NCBI GenBank assembly: GCA_960531495.1
Contig: OY482849.1
Location: 31,560,518-31,624,517 of the forward strand
Length of the DNA: 64,000 nt
Direction of reading: 5' to 3'
Source of the DNA: Zeus faber
Lineage: Eukaryota; Chordata; Actinopteri; Zeiformes; Zeidae
Shown here: positions 12,824 through 24,474 of the stretch, in pieces
How positions within the stretch are numbered: the first letter of the stretch is position 1
Layout of the letters: each line of letters begins with the position of its first letter
The notes under the pieces: generated by a model
The model's input: the letters and a program-made list of their open reading frames with translations, nothing else
What the model was told of the DNA's origin: nothing
Databases searched by the model: none
Translations under genes and position numbers: made by a program

Positions 12824-13560
12824 TTTAGGGCTGAGTATTGGTTAAAAAAATGACGATACCAGTTCCAATACCAGTACCTTAAAGTGATCCTGATATTAAC
12901 AGAGTACTTCATTCGATACCTTTTTGTTTCTACTGCACCCATCATGTGAATGGAAGTGTTTAGTCGCGTACCACTCCTCCAACACAAACGATTTTTACAC
13001 GTATACATTTGAAAGCGTTCACATTATTGAAGTATTTATTAAATAACTGTACAAAATTGTACTATGAAGTATTTGGGCAGTGCCATTTTAAACAAACAGC
13101 CAGTACAGGAGGAATGATGACAGCGAGGAAAACCTCTTTCGCGGTTCATACGGACGCCCGACTGTTGTTTTGACACTGACTTGAAACATTGTCAATCTGT
13201 CCTTTAACAGACTGTTGTAGCTGCTGCTGCGGTGGAGAGCCAATCACACGCCGCATTAAAGAGCCAATCACACGCCGGATTAAATCGAAGAACGCCTGCG
13301 GTGATTGGCTGGCCTGTAGCTGCTGCGGTAGTGGGCCAATCACGCGTCGCATTCAATCGAAGAACGCTTGCTGTGATTGGCTGCGAGCAAAACCACACAA
13401 ATAGCATTTTATTTTTTCTCGATCTGGGTACAAAAGGATGGAATGCAGGTATCGTTCGACTGGGGAAGTTTCGATACTACTTGGTATTGGGTTGTTTCAG
13501 TCCATACCTTGTTTTAGTCCATACTCTACCTTTCAGGTAGAGTACCAATACCCAGCCCTA
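12824..13560. mobile_element. Non-autonomous inverted-repeat element with five CCAAT boxes
   Basis: The left end reads TAGGGCTGAGTATTGG and the right end is its inverse complement (CCAATACCCAGCCCTA), with one mismatch. Both sides are flanked by ACACTA (12818-12823 and 13561-13566), a likely target-site duplication; the right-hand match can be stretched towards 8 bp only with mismatches. The size (about 735 bp), the absence of a transposase ORF and the TAGGGCTGGG-type ends fit a hAT-like MITE. Inside it, an imperfect 72-bp direct repeat (13263-13390) holds three GCCAATCAC and two GTGATTGGC motifs. The family assignment is inference from the ends. Confidence 0.65.
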
Positions 13561-13566
13561 ACACTA

Positions 13567-14680
13567 AAAGAATGTTATTATTTCAATAAACCATTTTTAC
13601 GAATTAAACCGCAATGTATTAACACCTCTAGGGTGAACATCGCCGTCTTTCTCGTGACCCAGGGTTCCCACTGTATACACGGGGTGTGTCGACCAAAACT
13701 AATTAGAGGACACACTACATTGAAACTTGCAGGCTACCAGCGGTTGCGGAGTTTCACACGAGCAGCCAATGTGAAGAGAAAAAAAAAAAGTACCGGTTCC
13801 AGCTCCGCTGCCTCTCGGGCGGCCGCAGCGAAGAGATGAACACATGAAGAAGAACCTCCCGAGCAACAGCTGCGCACGGGACGTTTAACTGTATTGTCAG
13901 CCATGACACTCAACCTCTATGCACAGTTAAGATTTTGCAGAGCATCGGACCCGGTGACAAGCTTTTGGAACCTTTTGGGATAATTGTCAGGAAATGATCC
14001 TTGTTGGTTATGAAGCTTATGTCAATAAAAAAAAACAAAAACAAAAAAAAAAGGAGTGTACTGCAAGGTAAATAGTGCGAAAACTCCTTCCTAAATTCCA
14101 GTTTCAACCGAGCATTGAGACGACGCTAAATCTCTGTGATTACCATATTTCCGGCGACAGTTGAGTCAGATATAAGATGGCAAGTGGCCAAAGCAATTTG
14201 TTAAACACGTCGTAATGGATCTTGAAAGGAAAGGACTCTCAGGGCACCACTGTTGTAATCTCACTATACAGATATTTGATCTTGAAGCAAAATAGAAAAA
14301 TGCTATGGTTTTCAATTTAAATCACCCAACTATTCAGTGCATACCAGAAAGAAAATTTGATCTTAAGATTCAAGGACTACTATATGAGCAGTTATCTTCT
14401 AAGGCTCTCATTAAACCTGGCTCATGAAAGACCAAAGTCACTGAAACAAACACTGCATTCAACTGACTTCCTTTGAAAGCTCTTAAAATGAACTAGTTTG
14501 ACCCGGAAACCAAGTTATGGAGCTCAGAGAAACCGTAATCCAAGCTCTCCTAAGAGACTTTGGACCACCAGGCTTGTTAAGGCGTCTTTCGACTTCACAG
14601 ACAATTACAACGATTACGTGGTCGTCTTCTGCCGTTTAAACGGCGCTCTGTGGGAAATCAAACCCCTTTCAGTTTGGTTT
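13567..14680. other. Intergenic / inava 3' flank, nothing recognised
   Basis: No family-like protein segment is visible. The stretch just below the inava stop codon probably includes its 3' UTR. No clear AATAAA signal for the minus strand was found close to the stop. Confidence 0.4.
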
Positions 14681-14682
14681 CG

Positions 14683-17600
14683 TTACACTTGACTGACAAT
14701 CTTGTCCTCTACGGCCCAACGCCCCGGAGCGTCATCCCCGTTCCTCTGCAGAATCCTTCTTTGGAGAATCTACAGGTTACAAACAGAAACAAGGCGTGAT
14801 CCAAGCTCAACCTTCGGACAAAGAAAAATACTTGAGCACATGCTGAGAAAAACTTAAAAGTGTGTCATGGAGGATATTGATGTTAATTCAGTACCACTAC
14901 AAATTCTATAAAGAGATTAATTGCTATTTTGAGCCACAGACTAAGGCTCAGGATTCAATAGGACAGTAGTAGAAATTATTTGGCTTTTGTTTTTTTTCCC
15001 CCCGCTCACCTGTTCTTGGTATTTCCTGTTCTGGGCGAGCGCGGCCGCCCGCTCCGGCGCGTTCTTCACCCTGACGGCGCCCTGCCGGTCGAGCGAACGC
15101 GGCCGGGGGCCTCTGAACTGACTGCGCTGGTGCCACGACTTGAGCTCCTCGTTCACCACCTGCCGCGGGAAGCCGTGGTAGCGGTGGTGCGGGTGCTCCC
15201 ACATCGACGGGGAGCGGGGGAGTCGGGCGTCGGCGGGCAAGAAGCGCGCCGCCACCACTGGGTGCACGGGAGCGTCCGCGTACCAGTAGTCGTGCCTGAC
15301 GGAGGGATGCGCGGCGTGGGCGTCGTAGTAGCCCCTCGCCGCGTCAACCTCGAACCCGTACCCCACGTCCTCCGGGTAGCGGCCTCTGTGGAAGCCGGGG
15401 CTGGACTGGTGTCTGGCGTTCTGGTAAAAAACAGGGCTGGCGTAGGCCGGCGGCCCGTGGCTGCCGGTCGGGCTGGAGTGTGGGTACTTGGATGGCGACG
15501 GGCTGTTTTGGGGGAAATCACAAGGCGGCTCTTGACACGCGGAGCTCGTGTAGGACGTCGAAGAGTGTTCAGAATTACTGTCCTCGGAGTTGGCCGGATT
15601 CTGCGACTCTGGCAGAGCCGCCGTGTAGTCCGTCAATCGTCTCCGCGGGTTTCTGGCGCGGCCGCGGATCTTTTCCGCGTCGGATCTCGATTCGGGGTTG
15701 GATATCCTGAAGAAAACAAGGTGTCGCGCGTCAATCCGTTGCTCTGTTCTGCCGCGCGAGTCAATGTGCGTGAGCGTTTCCCTTCCCCCTTTGACAAGGC
15801 ATCGGTGTGATTTTCTGAGTGAAGTTACCTGAGGGAGAGATTTCGGTGGAGACGCATCTCCGGCGTGGACGGGGTGCTGCTGGACAGGCTGGGGGACAGC
15901 CTCAGATGGGAGAATTGCAGCGGGAGGGGAGAGTTTCCTAAACAGGCCTCTAAGGGCGGCAACACCTGGGTGGAGGCCGGGCTGCTACACAGACAATGAG
16001 GAGAAAAAGGAATTTTGGCATCACTGACACGCTCTTAGCAGTAAAAAGGAACATCTCCGGTGGTCAACTGGGAGTGAGTTGACGTTAAATTTTCAAAGGC
16101 AGCCAACGTCCAATGCAAATCTCTGAATTTATCAAAAACGATTGTTACAGCGTATGAGACTCGTGTCATAAGAGCTTAAACAAAAACAGTTAAAAAAAAA
16201 AAAAAAAAGCCTCCCATAGCTTTACACAAATACTGGAAAAGAGAGCGCACTCTCTTTTACCTTGAATTGCTACTAGTGGAGCGGGACTTCTTGGACTTCT
16301 GATACGGCTGGTCCAGGCTGGACTCTGTCCAGGGGGAGTGCTGGATGGGGGGGACCTCGTCCTCAAAAGTAGAATTCAAACTGAGCTTGGGCGCAAGACT
16401 CGGATGAGCGTGTTGGCTCGGCGTCTTTTGGCCGGGTGTAACTTGGCTCGGCGTTGGCGGCGAAAGCTGCGAGGCCACAGACGGAAGCAAGATGGAGGAT
16501 TCGTCAGGAGCCAGTGAGGACACAGACGGCGTCTGGGAAGGGTGTGACTGCTCCGGAGTAGCGAGCCCCAAGGATGGTTGAGACGACTGACTGGTCGCTT
16601 CTAGAGAGAGGAGGAAAGAAACAATTAGACAGATCAAAGTTTAGTTGATAAAAAAAGGGAAATAAATGTTATTCTGCTTTATTCACACATACAGCTCCTC
16701 CGGGTAATGTCCGGATAATTTCAGGTTTAGAGAGCATGTGTGAAAACAGCTTTATTGTCAATCTTATTGTATCGTCAGGTAAATTCTTGTTAGTTATAGA
16801 CAGAATAGACACAATTATAGATAGAATTATATTATAGATCAGAAATGCAGCAATGCAGCTAGTATTTGTCATGGTTACCAACATATCGCAGTCTCAGTTA
16901 GTCTACTCGCCCTGCTATGCAATGGTTATGTCTTAATTAAGTGTCTAATTAAATTAATTAGACACTTAATCAGAAGGTAATTAGACACAACATCTTCCTT
17001 ACCATGAAAGCTACAGTCCTAAAACTAGCCTGCCCACGTGGATTTCTCCTTGGAAATTGATGGAAAGTCATTTGTTTGTGGTAGGTAAGGTAAAAGATCA
17101 GTGAAATAATGTCTTTTATTTACGACTGACCTACCAACGCACTATAATTCGTACACTTTTCTGACATTGACCCACTTGCACACATTGGTTTGGAACACAA
17201 AATATTGGGCCCCGTTCCCAAAATGTTTTGAACCTTTGGCTCTGCTCCGACACTGCTTGCAGGCATGATTCTCGAGAGCCACTGAACGTTGACCCGGCTA
17301 ATTAACACCACGGTGAATATGGTCTGGTTGAGGCCACTCATCAAACGGGGTAAGACCTCGTCACTGAAACCTCACCTTCCTCGAGCAGCGCCGAATCCGA
17401 TAGAGAGCTGTTGTCAGAGACTCCCTGATCTGCAAAAGAGAACACTTATTCAAACCTCCAACGACTCAACGCCGCTTCCATCGGTTTAATGCTTATTTCT
17501 GCTCCCTTCCCTTCAAAGGGTTGTCATTCCAGTGAAGGCCACACTGCCTTCGGCCTGGCGGGGGAGCTTCCTACCCTGAATGCCGACGTTAAATGCAGGG

Positions 17601-20600
17601 AGTGGCGAGGAGCGGCCGTGCTGGAGCCGGAGATGGAAGGCCGACTCCTGCAGCTCCTTCAGCCGCCGCTCCTCACGCTTGCACTGCTGCAGCCGGTTCC
17701 TGCGCACGGCCTTGCTCAGGTGGTCCTCTCGGCAGAGCTTGCGCGCCGCCTCGTATATCTTCAGCTGAAGCGCCAGCTCCGTGTCCACCGAGCTCAGCTC
17801 CGAGTCCTGCCGGGGCACGAGGGAGACACGTGAGTGGCGGCACACGGGGGGGGAACGGAACGCGCGTCCGATTCATTCAGGGTGTGGTCGCGGCGAGATG
17901 CCGCCAGGGCCGAGGGGGGCAACGCGCTACCTCTGCTCCTCGCGGGATGCTTTGTTCGTCTAACTGGAACGCCGCCCCAATCCGCCTGTGGACTTTCGGG
18001 GGCTTTTCTCCCTGCAGCAGGGGGTAATCTGCCGGCAGTTGGCCCGTCAGCTCCTAAAGGATCAAACAGGAGCGACAGTCAACAAATCAACACGTGAAAA
18101 TGTTTTCGGGGGGTTTGCGCGAACGGGTAACCTAACACAAAGCCCTGGAAGCTATTGGAAAGTCCAGGTCCACATAACGAAGAGGGGTTTGTCCCCGTGT
18201 GTAAAAAAAAACAAAAAAAAAAATACTGTGGAAGTATCCTTTAAAAACATGTTCGGGCATACAAGTTATTCGAGGAGTGAGTTGCACAATGCTGCCGTTG
18301 CGAGGGTTCAGTTTCACAACACATTCTTTGGGGCTCGCTGGGTTCGATATAGACGCTCCGCGTTCATCCAACACATGTACAACTCAACCACAAAACGCCA
18401 AAAAATGGCACCATTCGTTTCGTTTGAGGTCAGCGTTCAAACCAAAACGCCTCCGCTGCTCTGACTCATTCTCGCCGACAGGACACAAAATGCTCCCTCT
18501 GGCCTTCGTTCATCTCTTGTCACTGAGAAGTCGGGAGGTGTCACGGGATCCTTCCATAAGTGCACCTCAGCGTGTCCCGACAGGAATGCCCAGCCCGATT
18601 GTCAACGAGGAGGAATTGCCAGCTCTGTCTTTTTCAACACAGCCGCTACAATGGTCGGAGCTGTCTCAGGGCTGAATACGCGGCTGGAAAATGTGAAGTG
18701 CCTCTAACAACAGTCGCATCGTGCGGCATCATTTCACTTCAGGGTCTTAAATCTAAAAAGAGACGGTCGGCAATTGTGTAGTTCTTAAAAAAAATCCAAA
18801 CCAAATGAAATGATCCCTCCCAGGAACAAAAAAAAAAAAAAAAAAGACAGAACAAAGAATTGTATTTCCTTTACGGAGAAGAAATCTTTCGATCAATATA
18901 ATTCCATGACCGTTTTGGAGGCGTGGCCCCGCGGCCTTTTCTCTCTTATTTCCAGATAACACAGGCACTCACAGCTTCCCGGATGCAGAGCTTCTTCAGC
19001 TCCAGCACACAGAGCTCCAGCCGCTCTTGGAGCGACTGGTGCTTCAGCTTCATGGCCCGCGTGTGCGTGGTCACATCCTTGGTGGTGGTCGTAGGGCTGT
19101 CGCAGCCTGAAACACCAAACAGCGGAGGAACAAATTCAATCAGTGCAACTAACGCCAGACGACTGGAATCCGACGGAGCAGAATGGTGAATCTTTGTGGA
19201 CGCCAGCATTCACAGTCTTAACCTCTTAGTACATTCCATCACCATGTAAATGAATGGTTAATGTTTACGAAATGAAAATAATTGTGTTTCAATGAGGGAA
19301 ATGGTAATGCCTTTTTAGATTTGAATATCCATTTTTGGCGAAATGAACACTTTCTAAATTAATATTGAGAGATCAGATAAGTAGCTCCCAAAGATCACTT
19401 AATTCCCAAATTAATAAATACATTCTATTCAGCTACAAAATACAATTTCGCCAATAGGCCACTGACCCCAGTGACAATATTTTGTCTCAGTCCCCAATAT
19501 TAAAAGATTTTTCATTGTTTGATTTGATTCAGTCCGAACTCTCATACCTGTGTCTATACTGTAGTCAGGGAGATAACAGTAAAATTAGGCTCAAACCAGT
19601 CATTAAGTGTACATTCTCTGACGCTTATGTTTTATAAAGGAAATAATGCTCAAATTTAACTATTAACAACTATTGTCGGGAACCTCTTGAGGGACCCCTC
19701 GGGAGTCCCCGGAGCCCAGGTTGAGAACCACTGCATGAGCTCATACTGACTTTCATTCAAATTCATTTGTTCTGGTGATTAGCTGAGAGATCCGGCCTAC
19801 ATCTTTATGTAACGGGTCCAAGCAGTCTGCCCATGGTGACTAATGGATCTAGGATCGTTCTCAGGGCTATAAAAGGCTCCAGACAAAACGCTTCGTAGGT
19901 TCAGGGATTATTCATGAAATCCTTGAGGGTGACGTCTGTTGAGGGAAGGTGTGACAGACAATCATGTCACAGAACACCTGGCCTCAAACTAGTCGCCCAG
20001 GCAGTATTGTTGTGACAACCGCCTTCTTTATGATGGATAATCTCCCATTGTCAAAAGAATAGAGTGTATTTGGGACTTTCAACTGCAAAAATGAACGCAC
20101 AGGAAGTACATGCTGGTAACTGAAAAATTGTCCAACTTCACATTCGATCGATAACGCTGTGGTGATGCGAGAAGATGAGCCGGAGTCGCCGCAGACAAAC
20201 CTGAAGCTGTGCGACTGACTTCAGCAAAAGTTGAGTCTGGAAAAACAAAGCGCCGCCCGGCAATCTAACGTCATAGCACTCAGCGACGCGCGAGGACGGA
20301 CCACTCCCACGTTGACACGGATAATTCAACTGTGCGCCAACATGCGATCGCTCAGGTTACAATATAAATCACATGGTGTCATTTAGACCGTAAAGGGCTG
20401 CTCTTAAACCCCATCTGGCATTCCATTCTCCTTATCGTCCGAGATCCCGTCACGATGATCTGCAACAATGTGGACTCGCACAAAGCGCCTTTCAGGAAGT
20501 AGGAACAAATGGCATTTGTTGCAAACGGCAATGGACAACATGCGTCCTTACTCGAGTTCCTCCCCAGTTCTGCTCTCGGATGACAGCTCTCTTTCTACGC

Positions 20601-21030
20601 CAAGCAGATTGCTTTCCCAAGATTACTACCCACAGCCCAAAACACCAGTTGGCTGAGCGGGTGATTTGACCTGTGAATATAGATTATTTCTATTTGTAGT
20701 TTCATATGCATTCATTTCACCTGAAGGGGCAGGGAACACTTTGACCGCTTGTCGTTGTATGAACGAAACTTAAAATAAATTTCCATTTGCCGTGCATACT
20801 GCTCTCTAGGGTCCGGGTCAGCACCTTCCAGGGTCCAAGGTAAGTCCACAGACCAAGTAAAAAGAAAGTTTAAAACAAAAGGCTCTATGTAATGAGAGAG
20901 CGCATCCCCTAATTCAGAGGGAGAGAACAATTCACATCGATTGGTGTCGTCGGAAATAATCGAGCGCTTCCTTACCAGAGTGGAGAATAATGCCGCTGTC
21001 GGTGTCACTTATCTCTCCGTTCCCCTCCAT
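14683..21030 (-). CDS. inava: INAVA, CUPID/DUF3338 cytohesin-binding junction and innate-immunity protein (9 coding exons)
   Basis: INAVA binds cytohesin ARF-GEFs at epithelial junctions and, in mammals, boosts NOD2-linked innate signalling. Coding exons are 20976-21030, 18973-19106, 17931-18053, 17575-17806, 17376-17429, 16261-16600, 15829-15984, 15010-15706 and 14683-14769. Phases close to give 625 aa, near the human length of about 660. The start (MEGNGEISDTDSGIILHSG) matches the family's DTDSGIIL motif. Exons 2-4 hold the coiled-coil CUPID region (LELCVLELKKLCIREA; LQLKIYEAARKLC). A serine/proline-rich middle and a His/Tyr-rich segment follow, then the conserved SLDRQGAVRVKNAPER block and a short last exon ending DKIVSQV, like the mammalian C-terminus. 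Reading past the exon 8 donor (14941) gives a false C-terminus. The exon 7 acceptor is a TAGCAG tandem. Confidence 0.92.
16936..16970. repeat. Perfect 15-bp inverted repeat (hairpin)
   Basis: ATTAAGTGTCTAATT (16936-16950) and its exact inverse complement (16956-16970) are separated by five bases. Part of one arm recurs at about 16979-16988. The hairpin lies in the inava intron between coding exons 5 and 6. Confidence 0.85.
19672..19732 (-). mobile_element. hAT-like terminal fragment
   Basis: On the minus strand this stretch begins CAGTGGTTCTCAACCTGGG, the style of end seen on many hAT/Charlie-type DNA transposons. No matching opposite end or transposase ORF is visible within the intron. It is a fragment at most. 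Confidence 0.45.
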
Positions 21031-22213
21031 CGCGCCGAGTTGTTTTCTTGCCTCTGTTCTTCAGGGATACGGCGAAAAGATAACGTCCAAGTTCACCATG
21101 CCCTGCAAAGTCGTTGAGTTTCAGTTATCTCCGGATTTGCGAGCACCCGCGGCGCTCCTCAAAACATTTCCAGTTTCACAACGGCCTCGAGTTTCACACA
21201 AGTAGGTTTTCGTTTGGAGCGTTCCACCTCGACCGCGAGCGCATAATAGCGCAACATGACAACGTACACGGCGGACCATGCGCTTTCCCGATACCACGCT
21301 CCGCGCTTTCCGACGCTCAATTATGTCAATTCCATTTTGTGAGGCTGCGACCCATTTCAATCACGTTTCAAACCCAACTGCAACCTATTCACACCTGCAG
21401 GCAAAAAGAGCACTCTGCTGCAATGAGATATGCATCACCACAGGCAAATTCCACCGAGGAGGGAAAAAAACAACAAAAAAAAAAAATCCCGTCCACAAGC
21501 TCAAGTCGTTCCACCAAAGCATCTTATTTATTTAACAACGTTCGATGTAGTAAAAACCAACGTACCAAAGGGGCTGAGCTCAAGGTATGTGCCGTGATTT
21601 CGAGTGTCCGGGCCGTGCCTGGGCCCAGGCGCGGACTTGAGACGCTGAGCCGCTGCCGGAGCGACCTGGCGAGGAGGCCCTGTTGTGAAAGCCCTCCCCG
21701 AGTCCCAGAATCCAGTCACAGCCCGCGAGTCCACACTCATGAGTCTCGGGAGTTTCCTGTGACTGCACGTCGGTCGGGCCTCTGACGTCACCCGATCGCC
21801 GGTGTCTCACCTCTGATCGCGACGCGTGAGACATGTTTTCGGGGCTCGGCACAAACTCGAGTTGTGAAACGGGCGGCTTAATCATTAACCAGGTTGGTTC
21901 TTGGTTCTTTCTCAGGCAGCCGAGACAAAAGGGTTTCGAGACGCTGGCACGGAGGAGACTGGAGGAGTTGACCAAGTTCATGTTTTGATTCCTTTTTCAC
22001 TGTGAACGGATGAAAAGGTCATCCACTCGACAATATTTTGTCGGTAATCAAGTGTGTCTACGCACTATCAATTGTTTTGTCTTAGCTACTGGTACCAGGC
22101 TAAATGTTAAATGATGTAGTCTCAATTTATTATAAACTTTAATAAATTAAAGACATATACGGCAAAAATTCCCCACGGTAATTAATTTAGTGTTACTTTA
22201 TCAAAGACGTGAA

Positions 22214-22472
22214 ATACAGCAAATAATCCAAGAAATAACACACAGATCATGCCTAAAGAGAGAGAGGAAACTGACACCAGATTCATATTCAATGAACCCA
22301 AACACTAAAAAATGAGACGAGATGATTTTGAGCTGAGAAAAACGTTGTTATTTACCCCTCATCCGGGCTTACCAAAGTCACACAACCCATGCACCGGTTG
22401 AGGACGGCAAAATCAGTTCTTAAAACAACTCTCACATTATTTGTGACATCAGAAAGTGCTGATGAAAACAGC
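22214..22472. repeat. Direct repeat pair 1, copy A
   Basis: This block of about 259 bp matches 24233-24474 in the same orientation, with small indels and scattered substitutions. Shared landmarks include AGCAAATAATCCAAGAAATA, CTGACACCAGATTC and CACAACCCATGCACC. The repeat family is unknown. The copies sit about 2 kb apart upstream of inava. Confidence 0.85.
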
Positions 22473-23355
22473 TCCCAGGAACAAACCACGACCTCGGACC
22501 CTCTTAACGTAAATTGAAAACGGCGTCCATCTCATGTGGAAACCTAAAGCCCATCATTTATTTATTCAAACAATGACATGCCGAATCGACAAGATGACAG
22601 AGAGTAAAGGGGAATACTCCTTCCAAGCGACACACAAAACAAAACGCACTTACTTTGCAAGAAACGCGAGGCAGAAAGTGGCAGAAAATCCCCCAAACTC
22701 CAGGCTCTCCTGGAGAATTCCTGGCGTGACTGCTGTGCAGGGCTATGGACGGGCGTGACGGACTCGCCCACGAGGGAGGACTCGCCCACGAGGGGGAGTG
22801 GCCACATGCAGAGAGCTGCACCCCGCGCTCAATCTCGAATAACTCAGCTGCTGTGTTTGAGTTTGAGACACTGAGTCAACGTTATCAGAGATAACGGGGA
22901 CGTTACGTTTCACTGTTCTCTTGTCGGCGCGGCAGAACAGGACGCCAAAGCCCATAAAGAGCCTGAGTGGACCATTACCGAGTGTAATGTCTATTATTTA
23001 CTGGTCACATGTGACGAGTTAACCGTGGCAAATAGCACGGTCCAATAAAATGCATCATATATTATATTGGCTGCCTCATACCCTGCAGTATTACAACAGT
23101 TCGCTCAGACAGTAATACCTTGTGCTCTGTCAAGTTATTAGACGGCTGCAAATCCAAGCGTCCAGAGCCAAATTATTATTCACTCCCCTCCGCCGTGGGA
23201 GTCATCAGAAAATGTTTCTCGGGGGAACAGTACCGCAAACACTGGGATTAACCGCGTTGGAATTAGAAATAGGCCTCACACCTCATACCACCCGGCAAAT
23301 TTAAATCTTCAAAACTCCCGAGACTTCTCGTTCTCACAGGAAGGCGCGCAGCAAA

Positions 23356-23356
23356 T

Positions 23357-23405
<49 letters not shown>
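23356..23405. repeat. GGC trinucleotide repeat
   Basis: About 14-15 GGC units run directly up to a minus-strand donor-like GTAAGC at 23405-23410, so on the minus strand a GCC repeat would start the intron. ORFs through it (poly-Ala) are artefacts. Confidence 0.9.
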
Positions 23406-23406
<1 letters not shown>

Positions 23407-24232
23407 TTACCAGAGTCAGCACCTGCTCCACAACCCGCCTGGCTCGCATTCACTCAGAATCCGAGTGTTCCTCCCGGCTTTCCAGGAATGCCCGCCGCCC
23501 CGGACGCCTCCGGAACAAAGTCCGGCACTTTCCAGACACTTCGGTATCGCTTCTCGAGTGACACGGGAGCAACGCAGCGAGAAATACCGAGCGGGGAAAA
23601 CACCCTGAGGAATCCCTTCAGTGGGTCGGACTGGAAGCATGGCTGTTCAAAAGCGGACATCATTTAAAACTCTGCTTTACTTTTTAAAACACAACCCATG
23701 CCTTTAAAAGAGCGGTGGCAGCGTGTGAACAAGACTCGCAGCCCGTATCTTACGTTGACTCTCTTACACTTTGGACACATCATGTCGTGCGGCGCGTGCA
23801 CGGTGATACGTGCGTGACAGCAACCCAGTAAGGAACGCGGTGCGGTGCAGGGACGCAGTACACATGTACACTACTTGTCAACTCTGAACAACCTCACTCT
23901 TTTGCCCAATGTTCACTGGTCTGATCCCAACCTGCGGTGCCGGACCCCCACAGGGGGGGGTCACCAGAGATCGCCCGGGGGAGGGGGGGTCGTGAGGCCG
24001 TGGAAGATTGGAGACGTGTGTTTCCTCATAGTCAAATTATTGTTTCAAAAAATCCACACGATTGTTAGTCTATGAAAATCCCAAATCCATGACCGCACGT
24101 TCTAATCTACCATTAAAAACACATGAAACAATACATCAGTAAATAGGGGGTTCTGTGAGGAAACGTACAACCTTTCACACATATGACATAGGTGTGCTCT
24201 GAAAAAATTATGAATGATATATGATATATATA

Positions 24233-24474
24233 TACAGCAAATAATCCAAGAAATAACATCACACAGATCATGCCTAAAAAGAGAGGAAACTGACACCAGA
24301 TTCGTATTCAATGAACCCAACACTACAAAATGAGACAAGACGATTTTTAGCTGAGAAAAACGTTGTTATTTACCCCTGATCCGGGTTTACCAAAGTCACA
24401 CAACCCATGCACCATTTGAGGACAGCAACGTCAATTTTTAAGTGCCGTTTTCATTAAGTGCCGATGAAAACAGC
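24233..24474. repeat. Direct repeat pair 1, copy B
   Basis: This is the second copy of the block at 22214-22472, same orientation, slightly shorter and diverged by eye at roughly one base in ten. It lacks part of the right-hand segment present in copy A. Confidence 0.85.

Noticed and set aside
14980-15810. 276-aa plus-strand ORF
   Set aside because: It lies antisense to inava exon 8, begins at TTG rather than ATG, and exists because of the GC-rich coding strand.
20712-21008. 98-aa minus-strand ORF next to the inava start
   Set aside because: It runs out of frame through the inava start exon and its intron; the DTDSGIIL frame is the real one.
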